Source: Ptychodera flava | Lineage: Eukaryota; Hemichordata; Enteropneusta; Ptychoderidae | Assembly: GCF_041260155.1 (NCBI RefSeq) | Contig: NC_091940.1 | Coordinates: forward strand, 31,586,875-31,650,874 | Length of the DNA stretch: 64,000 bases | Direction: 5' to 3' | Shown here: piece after piece, positions 13,101 to 22,671 of the stretch | Numbering within the stretch: position 1 is the first letter of the stretch | Layout: every line of letters starts with the position of its first letter | Program-made: the position numbers and the translations under genes | Notes under the pieces: model-generated | What the model was told of the DNA's origin: nothing | Database searches by the model: none | Seen by the model: only the letters and a program-made list of their open reading frames with translations

Positions 13101-14097
13101 ACTAGAAACTCAATCATGAGTATACGGGAAGTAAAGGAATTGCGACAAAACGCTCTTCTTGAGGTGCGTCTGTATTGAGTACAAGAGACGAAGACATGGT
13201 ATTACCTATATTAACAATTTGTGGTCTGTGTAACAGAAAATAGAAAATCAATAAATTAATGGAATCCACAAAATCGATATCTGTTAAGTTTGCCGAAAAA
13301 ACTTGAATGGGGAGTATCGTATCGAAGGCCATGCTGAAGTATACAAACAACATTCTGACATATCTATTTGGTTTATCCAAGTGTTCAAGTGCATAATGGA
13401 TACCTAGAAAGACGGCATCTTCAACAGATCTGTTTTAGCGAATAGCAAAATTGAAATGGGTCAGACAATGAACTGATATTTTGGCGCAGTGGGGAACTTT
13501 ACGTTGTTCAAGAGAGAGGGATTGGAGATGTCCATGAAGATGCCAGAGAATTGGTGAGCACAGTTTCTGAACAGAGTGACGTGGTGAGATTTTGTCAAGG
13601 AACTGCTGCTTTCTTGACATTCATGCGATTGAACTGACTTTGAACTTGACACATGTACAGGCTGTGTTTGACTGGCTGATTTGTGTGTGTTTTAATGCGT
13701 CAAATAGTGGAACAAGAAGGTGTGGTTGATTTACAGATCAAAAGTACTGAAAATATCGTCAAAACTTATCCCCTTCGACGGGAAAAACATGTCTTTCTTT
13801 ATCTGTTAAATTAATAAGGCCAAACAGAGCTACTCAACATTGGTCTCATTCTCAGAGATAGAACCTGGGGGTGGCTCACTTACTTTAATAGCATCTGCAA
13901 AATCATCGCACTTTTCAACTTCATAGGTTGTCGCCAAAGAGATTGGCGCCACCACCGGCTTGGCCAGCGTTGCTTTGTTCTCAGGCAGGGAATTTGCTGC
14001 AATGGTTTCCACATGCAATTCTGCATTGCGATCTGATACATCACCATTGAGTGTAGAACCAACCGATCCATGTTTAGAGTTGACTTTCTTCAGGGGA
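4125..14097 (-). CDS. PLP-dependent Cys/Met metabolism enzyme, methionine gamma-lyase-like (nine exons, first exon not found)
   Basis: This is a fold-type I PLP enzyme of the cystathionine/methionine gamma-lyase family, which cleaves or exchanges the gamma substituent of sulfur amino acids in the cytosol. Exons in order are 13884-14097, 11587-11745, 10740-10877, 9647-9819, 8879-8990, 7783-7896, 6718-6852, 5876-6021 and 4125-4188. All introns are GT-AG and all phases agree, giving about 417 residues, close to the family length of about 400. Visible motifs are YSRFGN (phosphate-binding Tyr/Arg), VYSGTH (active-site Tyr), VDSTFASPY (PLP Asp), [12 protein letters not shown] (PLP lysine) and GLVRFSVGIE (substrate-carboxylate Arg). 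[20 protein letters not shown] favours methionine gamma-lyase over cystathionine gamma-lyase. The cysteine usual after the active-site Tyr in bacterial methionine gamma-lyase is Gly here. The first listed exon starts in phase 2, so at least one upstream exon is missing from this list. No break is visible in the exons. Confidence 0.92.
4476..5664. mobile_element. foldback-type element with tandem-repeat arms, in the last intron of the lyase gene
   Basis: Two inverted arms (4476 to about 4650 and about 5455 to 5664) enclose an 800-bp AT-rich centre. The arms begin GTAACCTCC and end GGAGGTTAC. They are built from about ten loose repeats of a TTACATTTATGGTTG-like unit in which the CATTTATGG core is conserved and spacing varies. 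Such repeat-built arms are typical of foldback elements. No transposase frame is seen. Target duplication is unclear. Confidence 0.75.
5876..6021 (-). CDS. lyase gene exon
   Basis: Encodes [16 protein letters not shown] to GIPEGLVRF plus two bases. It includes the EHPASMTH motif and the Arg that binds the substrate carboxylate (LVRF). Donor AG|GTGAGA, phase 2. Confidence 0.92.
6718..6852 (-). CDS. lyase gene exon
   Basis: Encodes 45 residues, [15 protein letters not shown] to KAGKTFVE, with the YPGLPSHP and [11 protein letters not shown] motifs. Donor GAG|GTGAGG, phase 0 at both ends. Confidence 0.92.
7783..7896 (-). CDS. lyase gene exon
   Basis: Encodes 38 residues, [19 protein letters not shown] to LERHPK, the family's [12 protein letters not shown] helix. 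Donor AAG|GTAGAT, acceptor TTTTCAG, phase 0 at both ends. Confidence 0.92.
8879..8990 (-). CDS. lyase gene exon carrying the PLP lysine
   Basis: Acceptor CTGTAG at 8991 and donor CTG|GTAAGT. After the first base it reads [13 protein letters not shown] to KSMGSVL (37 residues). The Lys of TKY is the Schiff-base lysine. No long simple ORF covers this exon; it is supported by splice sites, phase and family alignment. Confidence 0.92.
9647..9819 (-). CDS. lyase gene exon
   Basis: Encodes 57 residues plus two bases, [12 protein letters not shown] to VDVSIHS. It includes VDSTFASPY, whose Asp pairs with the PLP ring nitrogen. Donor TG|GTATGT in phase 2, which completes a Cys codon with the next exon. 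Confidence 0.92.
10740..10877 (-). CDS. lyase gene exon
   Basis: Encodes 46 residues, [13 protein letters not shown] to VKRNTK, with the active-site Tyr (VYSGTH). Donor AAG|GTGTGT, acceptor TTATGCAG, phase 0 at both ends. Confidence 0.92.
10921..11191. mobile_element. short TIR element (MITE) in an intron of the lyase gene
   Basis: A 271-bp element with inverted ends GTGCTGTTCCGATAAC (10921) and GTTATCGGAACAGTAC (ending 11191), differing at one or two positions. Its flanks carry a possible 3-bp duplication ATT. No coding capacity. Confidence 0.7.
11192..11586. other. intron sequence, nothing recognised
   Basis: AT-rich intron sequence between the MITE and the next lyase exon; no gene or repeat recognised. 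The other lyase introns (6022-6717, 6853-7782, 7897-8878, 8991-9646, 9820-10739) likewise show nothing I can name. Confidence 0.5.
11587..11745 (-). CDS. lyase gene exon
   Basis: Encodes 53 residues, [12 protein letters not shown] to LNAGDHL, including the YSR phosphate-binding motif and the FASGMAAI loop that contacts PLP. Acceptor CAG and donor CTG|GTAATA, phase 0 at both ends. Confidence 0.92.
12640..13480 (-). mobile_element. degenerate LINE reverse transcriptase fragment (CR1/L2-like)
   Basis: On the minus strand this reads, in pieces, as a non-LTR reverse transcriptase. From 5' to 3': [35 protein letters not shown] (motif A), LNTDAPQEE (motif B relic), then the ORF at 12642-13082 with [38 protein letters not shown] and VTK/LYFLKQ segments. 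These are the classic CR1/L2/Rex-type signatures. Frames change several times and motif C is partial, so it is a relic. It lies in the first recognised intron of the lyase gene in the same orientation. Confidence 0.85.
13884..14097 (-). CDS. lyase gene, N-terminal exon (most 5' exon found)
   Basis: Acceptor ag at 14098-14099, donor gt at 13882-13883 (AAA|GTAAGT). It encodes 71 residues beginning [10 protein letters not shown] and containing [16 protein letters not shown], the family's N-terminal strand. The first residues are a variable, Ser/Asn-rich extension. Confidence 0.85.
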
Positions 14098-15113
14098 CTC
14101 GAAAGAAAAAAGAATTAAATTTAGTAAATTTCCGTTTAGTATTACCGATATAGCATCGTTGTTATATTCATCAAACGTCAGTATTTAACCACAGTAACGT
14201 AACCATAGTATTTTAACATTTATGTTTTCCACAGTAAAGCTTGAATAACAAAAAAGACCCTTTCTAAAAAAATCCCATTTGAAATCGTCGATACACGGGT
14301 CACGGGGACAATACAAATGAAAGTAAATTTTGAATGGTTGTGACGGTGCCACAATATTTTCGGCAAAGACTTTTCACTAGCGGCTATTGTGGCATACGTG
14401 GTCCTTGGTTTCTGAAAACTCCTGCTATTTTCCCATCTCTTTTTTACGTATAATAACGGCTTGTCGAAGTCATGTACAAAGAATTTGGGATAGGCTTTCC
14501 ATAAATGTAGGTATTGTTTGTCTGGTGTAGGTTCAGGCCAGGACTCTTATTGGATGAGTAACGATAATCTTAAAAAGAATTTAAAACATTCTAACAATTT
14601 AATATTGGATTTTGGCATAATTAAGTCTGAGAATTTTTCAGTTATGATCTGTCGCGTAGTTTCTGTCAACTTCAAAATTCCTGTAATAACTTGTATGATA
14701 TCCAAGCAATCAGTGCTAAAATAATCACCACTTTTTGCAAAGATTGGGGAAAAAATTGGAACTAGAATTCCATGCATGCAGTAGAAATAAAACTGATTGT
14801 CACCAATAAAGTTTGAGTTCCTTCGCAACATTTTAACGGTAGATTAATCCCAAGAGGAGTTGACAAAATTTTAAGAAGAACTTCAAAATCTTTAAAAACT
14901 AATGTAATCTTGTCCGATCTAATCGATAGCTCAGATATTGAGTGTAACGAGCTCCTTAATACAGAAGCCTTGCGAACGTTGATTTGTTCACAGTCCATCT
15001 ATCAAATGAGAATGACAAAACGCACAAGATAACAATTCGAACTTAGGAGGCGAAGCAGAACTCTTAGATACTGTAACTGTTGAGTCAGCAACAAATGACG
15101 GTCTAACGATGAA
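14098..15113. other. intron or upstream sequence, no gene seen
   Basis: This lies upstream of the most 5' lyase exon found. A missing first coding exon could be here or beyond the LINE (above 36.92 kb). I see no ATG-containing exon with a phase-2 donor that I would defend. Confidence 0.5.
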
Positions 15114-15125
15114 TAAAGAACAGGT
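15114..15125. repeat. target-site duplication of the LINE (left copy)
   Basis: TAAAGAACAGGT here is repeated exactly at 36913-36924, bracketing the LINE and the Polinton within it. Confidence 0.8.
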
Positions 15126-15320
15126 ACAGTACAGGTGCACGTTTCAGTGCACGTTTATTTGCGTTTCTAGGCCTCCGGCCCATATGCAAAGGAGTTACAG
15201 AAAATATAATAGTCTGTAAGTAAATGACAGGTATAAAAGGTACAGGTAGCAATACACGAAATAAACTCAGAGTTACGATGTAAATACACATAATTGGATA
15301 CAAACAATATAAAAGTATTA
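15126..15320 (-). other. LINE 3' tail with two hairpins
   Basis: The tail on the minus strand contains GGGCCGGAGGCC, then an AATAAA-like stretch and the palindrome GTGCACTGAAACGTGCAC. The same arrangement recurs in the LINE fragment at 41.73 kb, so it is a conserved 3' structure, probably the reverse-transcriptase recognition end. Confidence 0.65.
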
Positions 15321-18300
15321 TTATGTTTCTTGCTGCAACAGATTTGTTCTGAATTTGAAAGCTTTTTGTACAAAATAACAGAGATTAATAATCACATTAG
15401 AACGGCTGGATCTCATAAGCTGCACAAACTTGTTGAAATTTGGTTCAACAATTGAAAAGTTAGGCAAATATAGAATCCTCAAATTGTTGTATGCTGGACA
15501 TTCCAAAAGAAAATGACACTCATCTTCAATAACATTCATTTGGCAAACTTTACAAAGTCTGGCTGATGTGTCAATACCACGATGTCTGCCTTCCTCCATT
15601 GCTAGAGGGAGCACCGAACATCGAAAACAGGTAAAAATCTGAATAGCTTTATAATTACAATTTAAAAGTAAATGTTTCTCTGGTTCAAGTAAACCCTTGA
15701 ATTGACTATATACATGTAGTTTCGGTTTTGTTGATAAGTTGCCCTTCCATTGTTGTTTTAAAGTGTCTACAATTCTCAAGTCAAACATAGATAAAAATAC
15801 TTGTTTATTTCCTATTTCCTGTGAGATCCACGCATATCCAAACCCATATGAAAACATGATATTTTTGATGGAACTCGCCCATGTGTTTCTTCCTAAATTG
15901 TCAAGATTGTACAACATTTTATATGCCTGCCTTGGGATTCTATCAGGAGATAACTCAAGCAGATTCACCCAAAAACGAATACAACGTTTTAATGTATGGT
16001 AGTATATTGGAAGACGACCACATTCTCCCATAACAGCTTCATTTGTTGTTTGACGTGGTACACCCAGAAACTGGCGACACCACTTTCTCTGGATTTTCTC
16101 TAAAACATCATAATACTGGAAGCCCCATATCTCAGATCAATAACTTAAAATTGGTAAAATCATTGAATCGAATAATTTAAAATGAGAATGAAAAGGTAAG
16201 TATTCTAGCTTTCGTCGGGTAATTGACAACATATTGAGGGCTTTACTGGCTTGACTTGCTAGTGTTTGTACAGCTTTCGACCAGATATTTCTGGAAGATA
16301 AAAGCAAGCCAAGGTTTTTGTAATATGAAACGACATTGACTGGAGTGCCACCAAACTGCCAATTTTCAAATCTTGCTCGATGACCACCTTTGCGGAAAAT
16401 CATTACCTTTGTTTTCTCCAGATTCACTTTCATTTGCCACTTCGAGCAGAAATTGTAAAGGATGTCAATAAGATTTTGTAAATTTCTGACTGAATCCGCA
16501 AAGATGACAATGTCGTCTGCATAGAGCAAAGCAAAAAGGTCACATAAATCTTGCGTCAATTGAATACCCATGTGACCTGATTCCATAAACATAGAATTCA
16601 ATTCTTCAATGAAAAGACTGAACAGAAGTGGGCTAAGAATGCAGCCTTGTCTCACACCAGCCGGGCAGTCAAAATACTCTGATGTTACATTACCACATCT
16701 TACACATGACTTAATGTTGCTATACATAGATTGTAAAATAAAATACATTTTTCCTTTAACTCCAAGTGACATGAGTTTGTACAGTAAAAGAGAATGATTA
16801 ACTCTGTCAAAAGCTTTGGAAAAATCAACAAAAAGACAGTAAAGTTTCCCACGTCTGATACTCAGGTATTTTTGGATAATAGCATGTAAAACAAAAATAT
16901 TATCTATGGTACTGTGATTCTTTCGGAAACCGGCTTGACAATCAGAAATTATGTTTGTTTTATCTGACCACTTGGTTAATCTACTATTTAAAATGGAGGT
17001 AAAAATTTTTCCCAGAACATTGAGGAGAGATATACCCCTATAATTATTGACATCAGTTTTTACACCTTTCTAAAATAATGGAATGACAATTGCAACAGTC
17101 CACTCAGAAGGAAAGTTTCCCGAATTGAAAATAAAGTTGAAAATTTCGACTAAAACAGGTAAAATAACTTCAGCTGCATATTTGTAAAACTCAACAGGTA
17201 GTCCATCTGGACCAGGAGCTTTACCTGATTTCATTTTCTTTAAGCAAATCAAAATTTCATTCTCAGATATTGGGCTATTCAGAATATCATTGACGTCATC
17301 ATATACGTCATCGTCTACTTCCCTTAGATCTGAATACAAGTTTATCTCTTCTTCTACAGAATGCAAAAACTCTACATCCCCTTGAGTGACATCATGACAT
17401 TCTTGATACAATGAACTGAAATAATCATACCACTCATGAATACTAATATCACTGGATGTATATCCTCCCTTACTTCTTAAAACAGATTTCAAAATTAACC
17501 AAAATTCAGATGAATTCCCTGTTGCAGCAACTCGAAATTGGTTTCTAACTCTGTTTTGATAATCCTGTTTGCTTAATTTGCAAGTTTGTTTGAATTTCTT
17601 TCTAGCATTTTTATAATCAGCCAATGCAATCGCTGACCCTGTCTGTCTGAAAATTTTTAATTTGTCATACACCAATCGTTTTGCTTTCTGACAGGGAATT
17701 CCAAACCAAGATGGCTGTCTAATCAGTTTCGGATTTCGTGGTTTTTGATGGCGACCATCAGCACCTGCCATCTGGAGCGCTTCGTTAATTTTCAAAATAG
17801 CACTATTTGTATTTGGTAAACTGTTTCTTGATTCCTCAAGAAGATTCTGTACATGAATAGAAGTGATTTTTTCTTTGAAAGATTTACTGCATTGCTCTGA
17901 CATGTGATAACGAATAGAGTGTGAACGGTCATTGACACAGGTTTTGCTCTTTTGAGAGTGAGCTTTTGCAGAATGAATATAACAGCTGACAGGAAAATGG
18001 TCCGATTCTATCCTGGAGAGAATATCGAACCGGTTTACATAATTGAAAAGCTCTGGTGACATCATTATATAATCAACCACACTGCAACCTTGTGAGTTTA
18101 TGCATGTCACATTACCAACCTTGTCATTGGCAAGTCGACCATTAACAATATGTAGATTAAAATTCTTACAGATGTTAAGTAAGCATTTGCCAGCCTCATT
18201 CAAAATCAAATCTTTTGAATTTCTCGGAATGTGAAAACTGGATGGGTTATACATAGAATCTTCAAAAGGAAGGTGGTCAATAGTGTCATCCAAAATGAAG

Positions 18301-18801
18301 TCAGCCTCCGTACCCGTCCTGGCATTGAAATCACCTCCCACTATAACATAACTATCTGAATGTACAGTATATAAATGCAGCAACTGATTTTCAAAATTGT
18401 CAAGTCTATCTAAAATACATTCTGGACGGAAATAGCAGCACCCAACAACAACACATCTTTATCGAAATGAAATAAATTTTTATCTAAATTAAAACAAAAA
18501 TACAATTTTCCAGATTGCAAGCTACTTTTTTAACATTTCGGGCGATACTTTTCTTGATATAAAGAGCTGTACCGCCACTTGGTCTCCCTTTAGAACTACA
18601 ACGAGAGGCTGGATATGTGTATACAACGTAGTTATCCAAAAAATCAACCTTGTCTTTATCGGTACAGAATGTTTCGATTAAACCAATTATGTCATAATTA
18701 GAACACAAAGCAATAAATTCAGAATTATTCACCTTAGATTTTAGACCTCTAATGTTCCACACTAGAATTGAAATATTTGACTGGTTTGGACCTTGGCCAC
18801 C
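15321..18801 (-). pseudogene. LINE ORF2: endonuclease, reverse transcriptase and zinc knuckle
   Basis: Endonuclease motifs come first: VWNIRGLKSK (near 18760), IGLIETF, VGGDFNARTG (near 18330) and SDHFPVSCYI (near 18000). RT follows: KMKSGKAPGPDGLPVEFYK (near 17210), FVDFSKAFDRVNH (near 16830), PAGVRQGCILSPLLFSLFIEEL (near 16640) and LLYADDIVIFADS (near 16510). The C-terminal part has a knuckle CKVCQMNVIEDECHFLLEC near 15530. Stops fall at 17070 (PLF*KG) and 16137 (LSY*SE), and the frame changes twice around 18.43-18.49 kb between the first endonuclease segment and the GDFN segment. No ATG lies between the ORF1 stop and the endonuclease, so ORF2 may have been translated by reinitiation or readthrough; that is inference. 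Confidence 0.92.
18796..18801. repeat. 6-bp Polinton target-site duplication (left)
   Basis: GCCACC lies immediately before the left terminal repeat and again at 35776-35781 after the right one. Six-base duplications are diagnostic of Polinton integration. Confidence 0.92.
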
Positions 18802-19119
18802 AGTAGTAAAGTAAACGTGGACAACTGGGATTAATAAGAATTTTACACCCCATTTTATTCATTTATCTACATGAAGCGAAGGAAAAATTAACCATCCATG
18901 TAACTAAAGTATGACCCTGACCTATATACGAACTCACGCACGCGCAGCAGTGCATTGTCCTGAACTAAGCGGGGAAATTCCCTGCTGAGCATGTTTATAC
19001 ATGTACGGGAAATTCCGTGTGAGTCATCACCATCAAACTAGCCTATATAAAGGACCCCGTTGTCAGTCAGTTGCGGAGTCTAGCTGATGTTGAACACGAA
19101 GTTCCTATCGGTACGAACT
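18802..19119 (+). repeat. Polinton left terminal inverted repeat (318 bp)
   Basis: It matches the reverse complement of 35447-35775 along its length. It starts AG and its inner edge is GTACGAACT. It contains an inward-facing TATATAA at 19044-19050 with a TCAGTCAG initiator-like run about 25 bp downstream. Confidence 0.95.
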
Positions 19120-19567
19120 AAATTTCATATCCATTCAATCCATAATGTCTTAGGTATCTTTCCAGAGGTGGACTAAATCCTTCTTGTTTTTGAATTTCTA
19201 GCGCCTGATGAAATATGTCCTGAATAAGTTCTGACCCCGGAGCCTCTGTTGTTGCGCCTTTTTCTTGTATTTGTGTAAGCAGCTGTTTATATTGAACATA
19301 ATAATGTTTATATTTCTCTCGTCTCTTTGCTACACCAGTTTTCCCTTGTATTACATCAATAACAACACCTGGTATAGGAGTTAAGGCTAACAGTACCGGA
19401 ACTGTTGGAATTGCTGCTATTACAGCAGAGCTTACAAGAATTCCCTTAGTAATATTGAGAGCCATATCAATTCGACCCATTAATTTATAACTTCGTCGAT
19501 ATGCAGCACTTGTTCTTTCTATGTAATCAGCCAATTGTTCAACGCTTTCAACAACTGAGATGTGCAT
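19118..19567 (-). CDS. Polinton small membrane protein, unknown function
   Basis: A 149-residue frame ends at the inner edge of the left terminal repeat. Residues about 38-72 form a long hydrophobic stretch (ILVSSAVIAAIPTVPVLLAL, then PIPGVVIDV), probably a hairpin of two membrane segments. The remainder is helical and charged with a Tyr-rich KYKHYYVQYKQLL segment. Small two-helix membrane proteins are common in Polintons, but I cannot assign a role. It is divergent from the next gene, sharing a 57-bp intergenic region. Confidence 0.6.
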   Translation of the reverse strand: MHISVVESVEQLADYIERTSAAYRRSYKLMGRIDMALNITKGILVSSAVIAAIPTVPVLLALTPIPGVVIDVIQGKTGVAKRREKYKHYYVQYKQLLTQIQEKGATTEAPGSELIQDIFHQALEIQKQEGFSPPLERYLRHYGLNGYEI

Positions 19568-19624
19568 TTTTTACTGTATATGTAAGGGATTATAAAAATA
19601 ATTGTAGTAATATAGAAAGACAAT

Positions 19625-20269
19625 ATGGCAGAAGGAGGAGAAGAAAATATAGCACTCCAGGATTTCGATGATGCAAATGTAAATGACGATGATGATGCTA
19701 CTGCTGAAACAACTTTTTCCTATGATGATGATACCTTTGCAGAAGCCGGTCCTTCCCAGGCTGGCTCACGCGATAGCCCGCAGGTGGATCCTTCGACTAG
19801 ACATAGAGTAGAACTTACAAAGCAAGAGGCTGAACGACTCTTAAACAAATATAAGATTACTAATACGGATGCACGAAACGAATTTATTTTAAATTCTAAG
19901 ATTGAAGGTGGTGAACTTTATTATAAAGAAATCAGAGTTACACAAGATAAAAGAAGTAGATTTTTAGAGAAATCTACGTTAAAAAAGAGGGCAGGAGGTT
20001 CTGAATTTATAAATAAAGTATACGGATGGAGTGGAGTCGAAAGCGCAGAGCCCGAATATGTGAGTCGTACATTGTATTCTGTAGATGTGGAAAACGATAA
20101 AATACCGGCTGAGAAGATGACGCCAGAAGACATGGGTATATACAAAGATAAACTGACAGAGTTACGACAAGATGCCTCTGGTAATGCAGATAAAATACAA
20201 GCTTTTGAAAATAAAATCGAAAAATGGAACAATCTAAACCCGAATATAGAGCTATTAATGATGAATTAA
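19625..20269 (+). CDS. Polinton acidic-headed protein, unknown function
   Basis: A 214-residue frame. Residues 1-60 are strongly acidic and low in complexity (DDANVNDDDDATAET, YDDDTFAEAG). The remainder is a mixed charged domain (KQEAERLLNKYKITNTDARNEF, then GGELYYKEIRV) ending in a possible coiled coil. I do not recognise the family. It starts the rightward block that leads to the capsid gene and overlaps the next small frame by about 45 bp. Confidence 0.6.
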   Translation: MAEGGEENIALQDFDDANVNDDDDATAETTFSYDDDTFAEAGPSQAGSRDSPQVDPSTRHRVELTKQEAERLLNKYKITNTDARNEFILNSKIEGGELYYKEIRVTQDKRSRFLEKSTLKKRAGGSEFINKVYGWSGVESAEPEYVSRTLYSVDVENDKIPAEKMTPEDMGIYKDKLTELRQDASGNADKIQAFENKIEKWNNLNPNIELLMMN

Positions 20270-20412
20270 GGATTGCGAATATGCGTATTAGCGACCTTAA
20301 CAACGAAAAAGTTAAAATAAGGCTATTGAAAAGAAAAGCTGAAAAACAGTTAAAGGAAATTCCTGAAGATCACACCCAAGGAAAAGAAAAAAGCCAAGAA
20401 ACTACTAGCTGA
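20224..20412 (+). CDS. small coiled-coil frame in Polinton
   Basis: A 62-residue frame, highly charged (INDELRIANMRISDLNNEKVKIR), with heptad-like spacing that predicts a coiled coil. It may be one part of the conserved membrane protein region that follows. Function unknown. Confidence 0.4.
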   Translation: MEQSKPEYRAINDELRIANMRISDLNNEKVKIRLLKRKAEKQLKEIPEDHTQGKEKSQETTS

Positions 20413-20533
20413 ACTCATAACAAGAGAAGCTAAAGTTGACAATCGAATTGAATACGAACATGGTAAGATCAGTGAGGCACGTGAAAGTCTGGCTACGACT
20501 AGGTCTCTTCGTGATGTAATTTCCGATCCAGAA

Positions 20534-20923
20534 TTGTCACTCAGGCTGAAGCTGACAGAATTATTTAAACGAAATGGTATAACAATCGCTGCAATACTGA
20601 CTGCCCTTGGAATGACAATATCAACAATTGCCCTGGCTGTGACTAGAGGAGGAGGGGGAGGAGGGGGAGCAGGAGCAGGAACTGGCGGGTCTGGTTCAGG
20701 TCCACCCAAAGTATATACAAAAGCGAAAGAAATTGTAAAGCAATTTGGCGAATGGTTAAAAACATTGGCCGCAAAAAGTGCTGCTGCAATACCAGGTTTA
20801 ATCGGTTCCCTCGTCAGTTTTCTATTAAAAACAGCAGGATCGGTTGTCGGATTTGTTGGAGAACAGCTATGGATATTTTTAACTGGATTAACATTAGTCA
20901 TTATAAATAAAATTATGTATTAA
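20534..20923 (+). CDS. conserved Polinton glycine-rich membrane protein
   Basis: A 129-residue frame with an N-terminal hydrophobic segment (GITIAAILTALGMTISTIALAV), a Gly/Ala-rich linker (residues about 38-60), an amphipathic helix (KAKEIVKQFGEWLKTLAAKSAAAIPGL) and a C-terminal pair of hydrophobic helices. The pattern WLKxLAxKAAAAxPGxIGSxxSxLL recalls a protein I associate with Polinton neighbourhoods in marine invertebrates. Possibly a virion membrane or penetration protein; role inferred only. Confidence 0.6.
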   Translation: MSLRLKLTELFKRNGITIAAILTALGMTISTIALAVTRGGGGGGGAGAGTGGSGSGPPKVYTKAKEIVKQFGEWLKTLAAKSAAAIPGLIGSLVSFLLKTAGSVVGFVGEQLWIFLTGLTLVIINKIMY

Positions 20924-20950
20924 TATATCACACACCCCTACGGCATCAAC

Positions 20951-21301
20951 ATGTTTGGTGAAAAGAATATTGCAAAGTTTCTTTCTAAAAATAAAGACCT
21001 GTTTGGTTTCTCTGTCGAATTGGAATGGTGCAAACTCCGACGAGTAAATCGACATATACTTCGAGCAAATCCAGGTGTCCGACTCAAAGATGATAATCTA
21101 TATCATAACATTTTAGCTTTCGTGAAGGAATGTCAGAAGACTAACTTCTTTAAGCGACTAGAATTCATAGCTGTATTCCAGGATACTGAGGATGACCAAG
21201 AGGCTCATCATCTCCAAGAATATTGGGTTCTTCGATTGATTCGCGACACAGGCAATCGATTTATCTTTCAGTCAGACGGAAATATTTACGTAAAGATGTG
21301 A
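20951..21301 (+). CDS. Polinton hypothetical protein (116 aa)
   Basis: A 116-residue soluble, mixed alpha/beta-looking frame (GFSVELEWCKLRRVNRHIL, FFKRLEFIAVFQDTEDD, HHLQEYWVLRLIRDTG). A TATATCA box lies about 22 bp upstream. It precedes the major capsid gene in the same orientation. I do not recognise it. Confidence 0.55.
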   Translation: MFGEKNIAKFLSKNKDLFGFSVELEWCKLRRVNRHILRANPGVRLKDDNLYHNILAFVKECQKTNFFKRLEFIAVFQDTEDDQEAHHLQEYWVLRLIRDTGNRFIFQSDGNIYVKM

Positions 21302-21415
21302 TTTGAATTTTTTTCTTCTAAGTAATTTATATACACGAAGTGAAACTTAAGATGTGATTAATTTTCTTTTCAACTGTAATTTCTTTTTTCTTCTACTATA
21401 TACATTACACGAAAA

Positions 21416-22658
21416 ATGGGGTACGATAGAACATTATCACCGACTTTCACCAACCGAATACCGAATGGAACAAAGTCAGAAAGAACTCATCACGTGATTG
21501 CTCATAATCCAAGTGAGGCAGATCCAGGCCAGACACTTATCATACGATGTCCGAAGTTAGAAAGCGGAGTACTCTTAGTTCCAGATACTTTCGACCTGGT
21601 TTTTGATCTCGAAGTAATGGGAGATGAATATAACCGAGTAGTACAAAATGTTGCAAAAAATTTGGTGGAGCGTATGAAACTCACATTTGAGGGTCAGACA
21701 CTTTTCGATTTGAATAAATATAACCTTATTGAATGTTATCGCGATCTCTTCAAACATAAAAAGGAGAGAACGAACATGACACTGTACGGAATTCAGAACG
21801 AAAATCTAAGAAAATTAAGAAGCGGTTCGACCGATGGAGATCAAAACGTCGTGGGCGATAAGTTACTTTTCGACACATATAAAACAAAATATGCTATTCG
21901 TCTCACTCACCCCCTAATAACAGGTCATGGAGTTGCATATCCAAAAGCGTTAGGGAGTCATATTGAATGGGAAATTACGTTGGCACCCGCCCCCCAATTA
22001 CTTGTCAGTAATCAGGTTGTTACAACCAATTATAAATTAAAAAACATTCAAATGGAATACGAGACAATTTCTGACCTCGATCTCGCGAGGTCAACTGCTG
22101 GTTATTACAACGGTGGAAAAAGTTACCTTTACGAGCATATACATTATTTTAGAACAATCCCATTCAAAGAATCGGACACAGTTATCAATGAAAATATAAA
22201 TGTACCACGACGTAGCATTAGAGGTATCGCAATACTCTTCACTAAAAATCAGAATCAGACAGAACTGAACAGTGAACTTTTCTTTAACCCCTCCATTGAA
22301 TCTGTGTCTGTAATGATTGAAGGCATTGCAAATAAAGTGTACGCTCAGAAGATGATACCAAGACAATTTTGGCGAGAGGTGCGACGGTATTTGCTGAAGA
22401 TAAAGATTGGTGTGAAATTGACATAGATGAAGTTGATTATTTGAAGAATAAATCTGTCTGTTTATTGATCTGCGTAGCTTTAAAGATATTGAGTTTCATG
22501 GAAATGGTTTAAAAGTAATGAACACAAAGGACGGAATTCAACTTGAGATCCTGAAGAAAGATGGCTCGTGGGGTGGCGATGACGCTCACAATGATAATAT
22601 ATTTGCCCACATTATGTTATCAGTGATGCCCTGGTCTCTATTGAAAATAGTAGATTAA
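21416..22658 (+). pseudogene. Polinton major capsid protein (double jelly roll)
   Basis: The open part (21416-22426, 336 residues) matches the Polinton capsid family. Features are SGVLLVPDTFDLVFDLEVMG near residue 50, NVAKNLVERMKLTFEGQTLFDLNKYNLIECYRDLF near 80-115, the long beta-rich middle with APAPQLLVSNQVV, and the signature DTVINENINVPRRS near 255 followed by a strand FT. Capsid-like sequence continues to about 22.66 kb. This copy is broken at one or two points. A TATATAC box lies 12 bp before the start. Homologues form the virion hexons. Confidence 0.88.
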
Positions 22659-22671
22659 TGTCTTTACAATA

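Noticed and set aside
20350-20901. 183-residue minus-strand frame opposite the glycine-rich Polinton protein
   Set aside because: It is the antisense shadow of a low-complexity Gly/Pro region; the plus-strand frame has the membrane-protein pattern.
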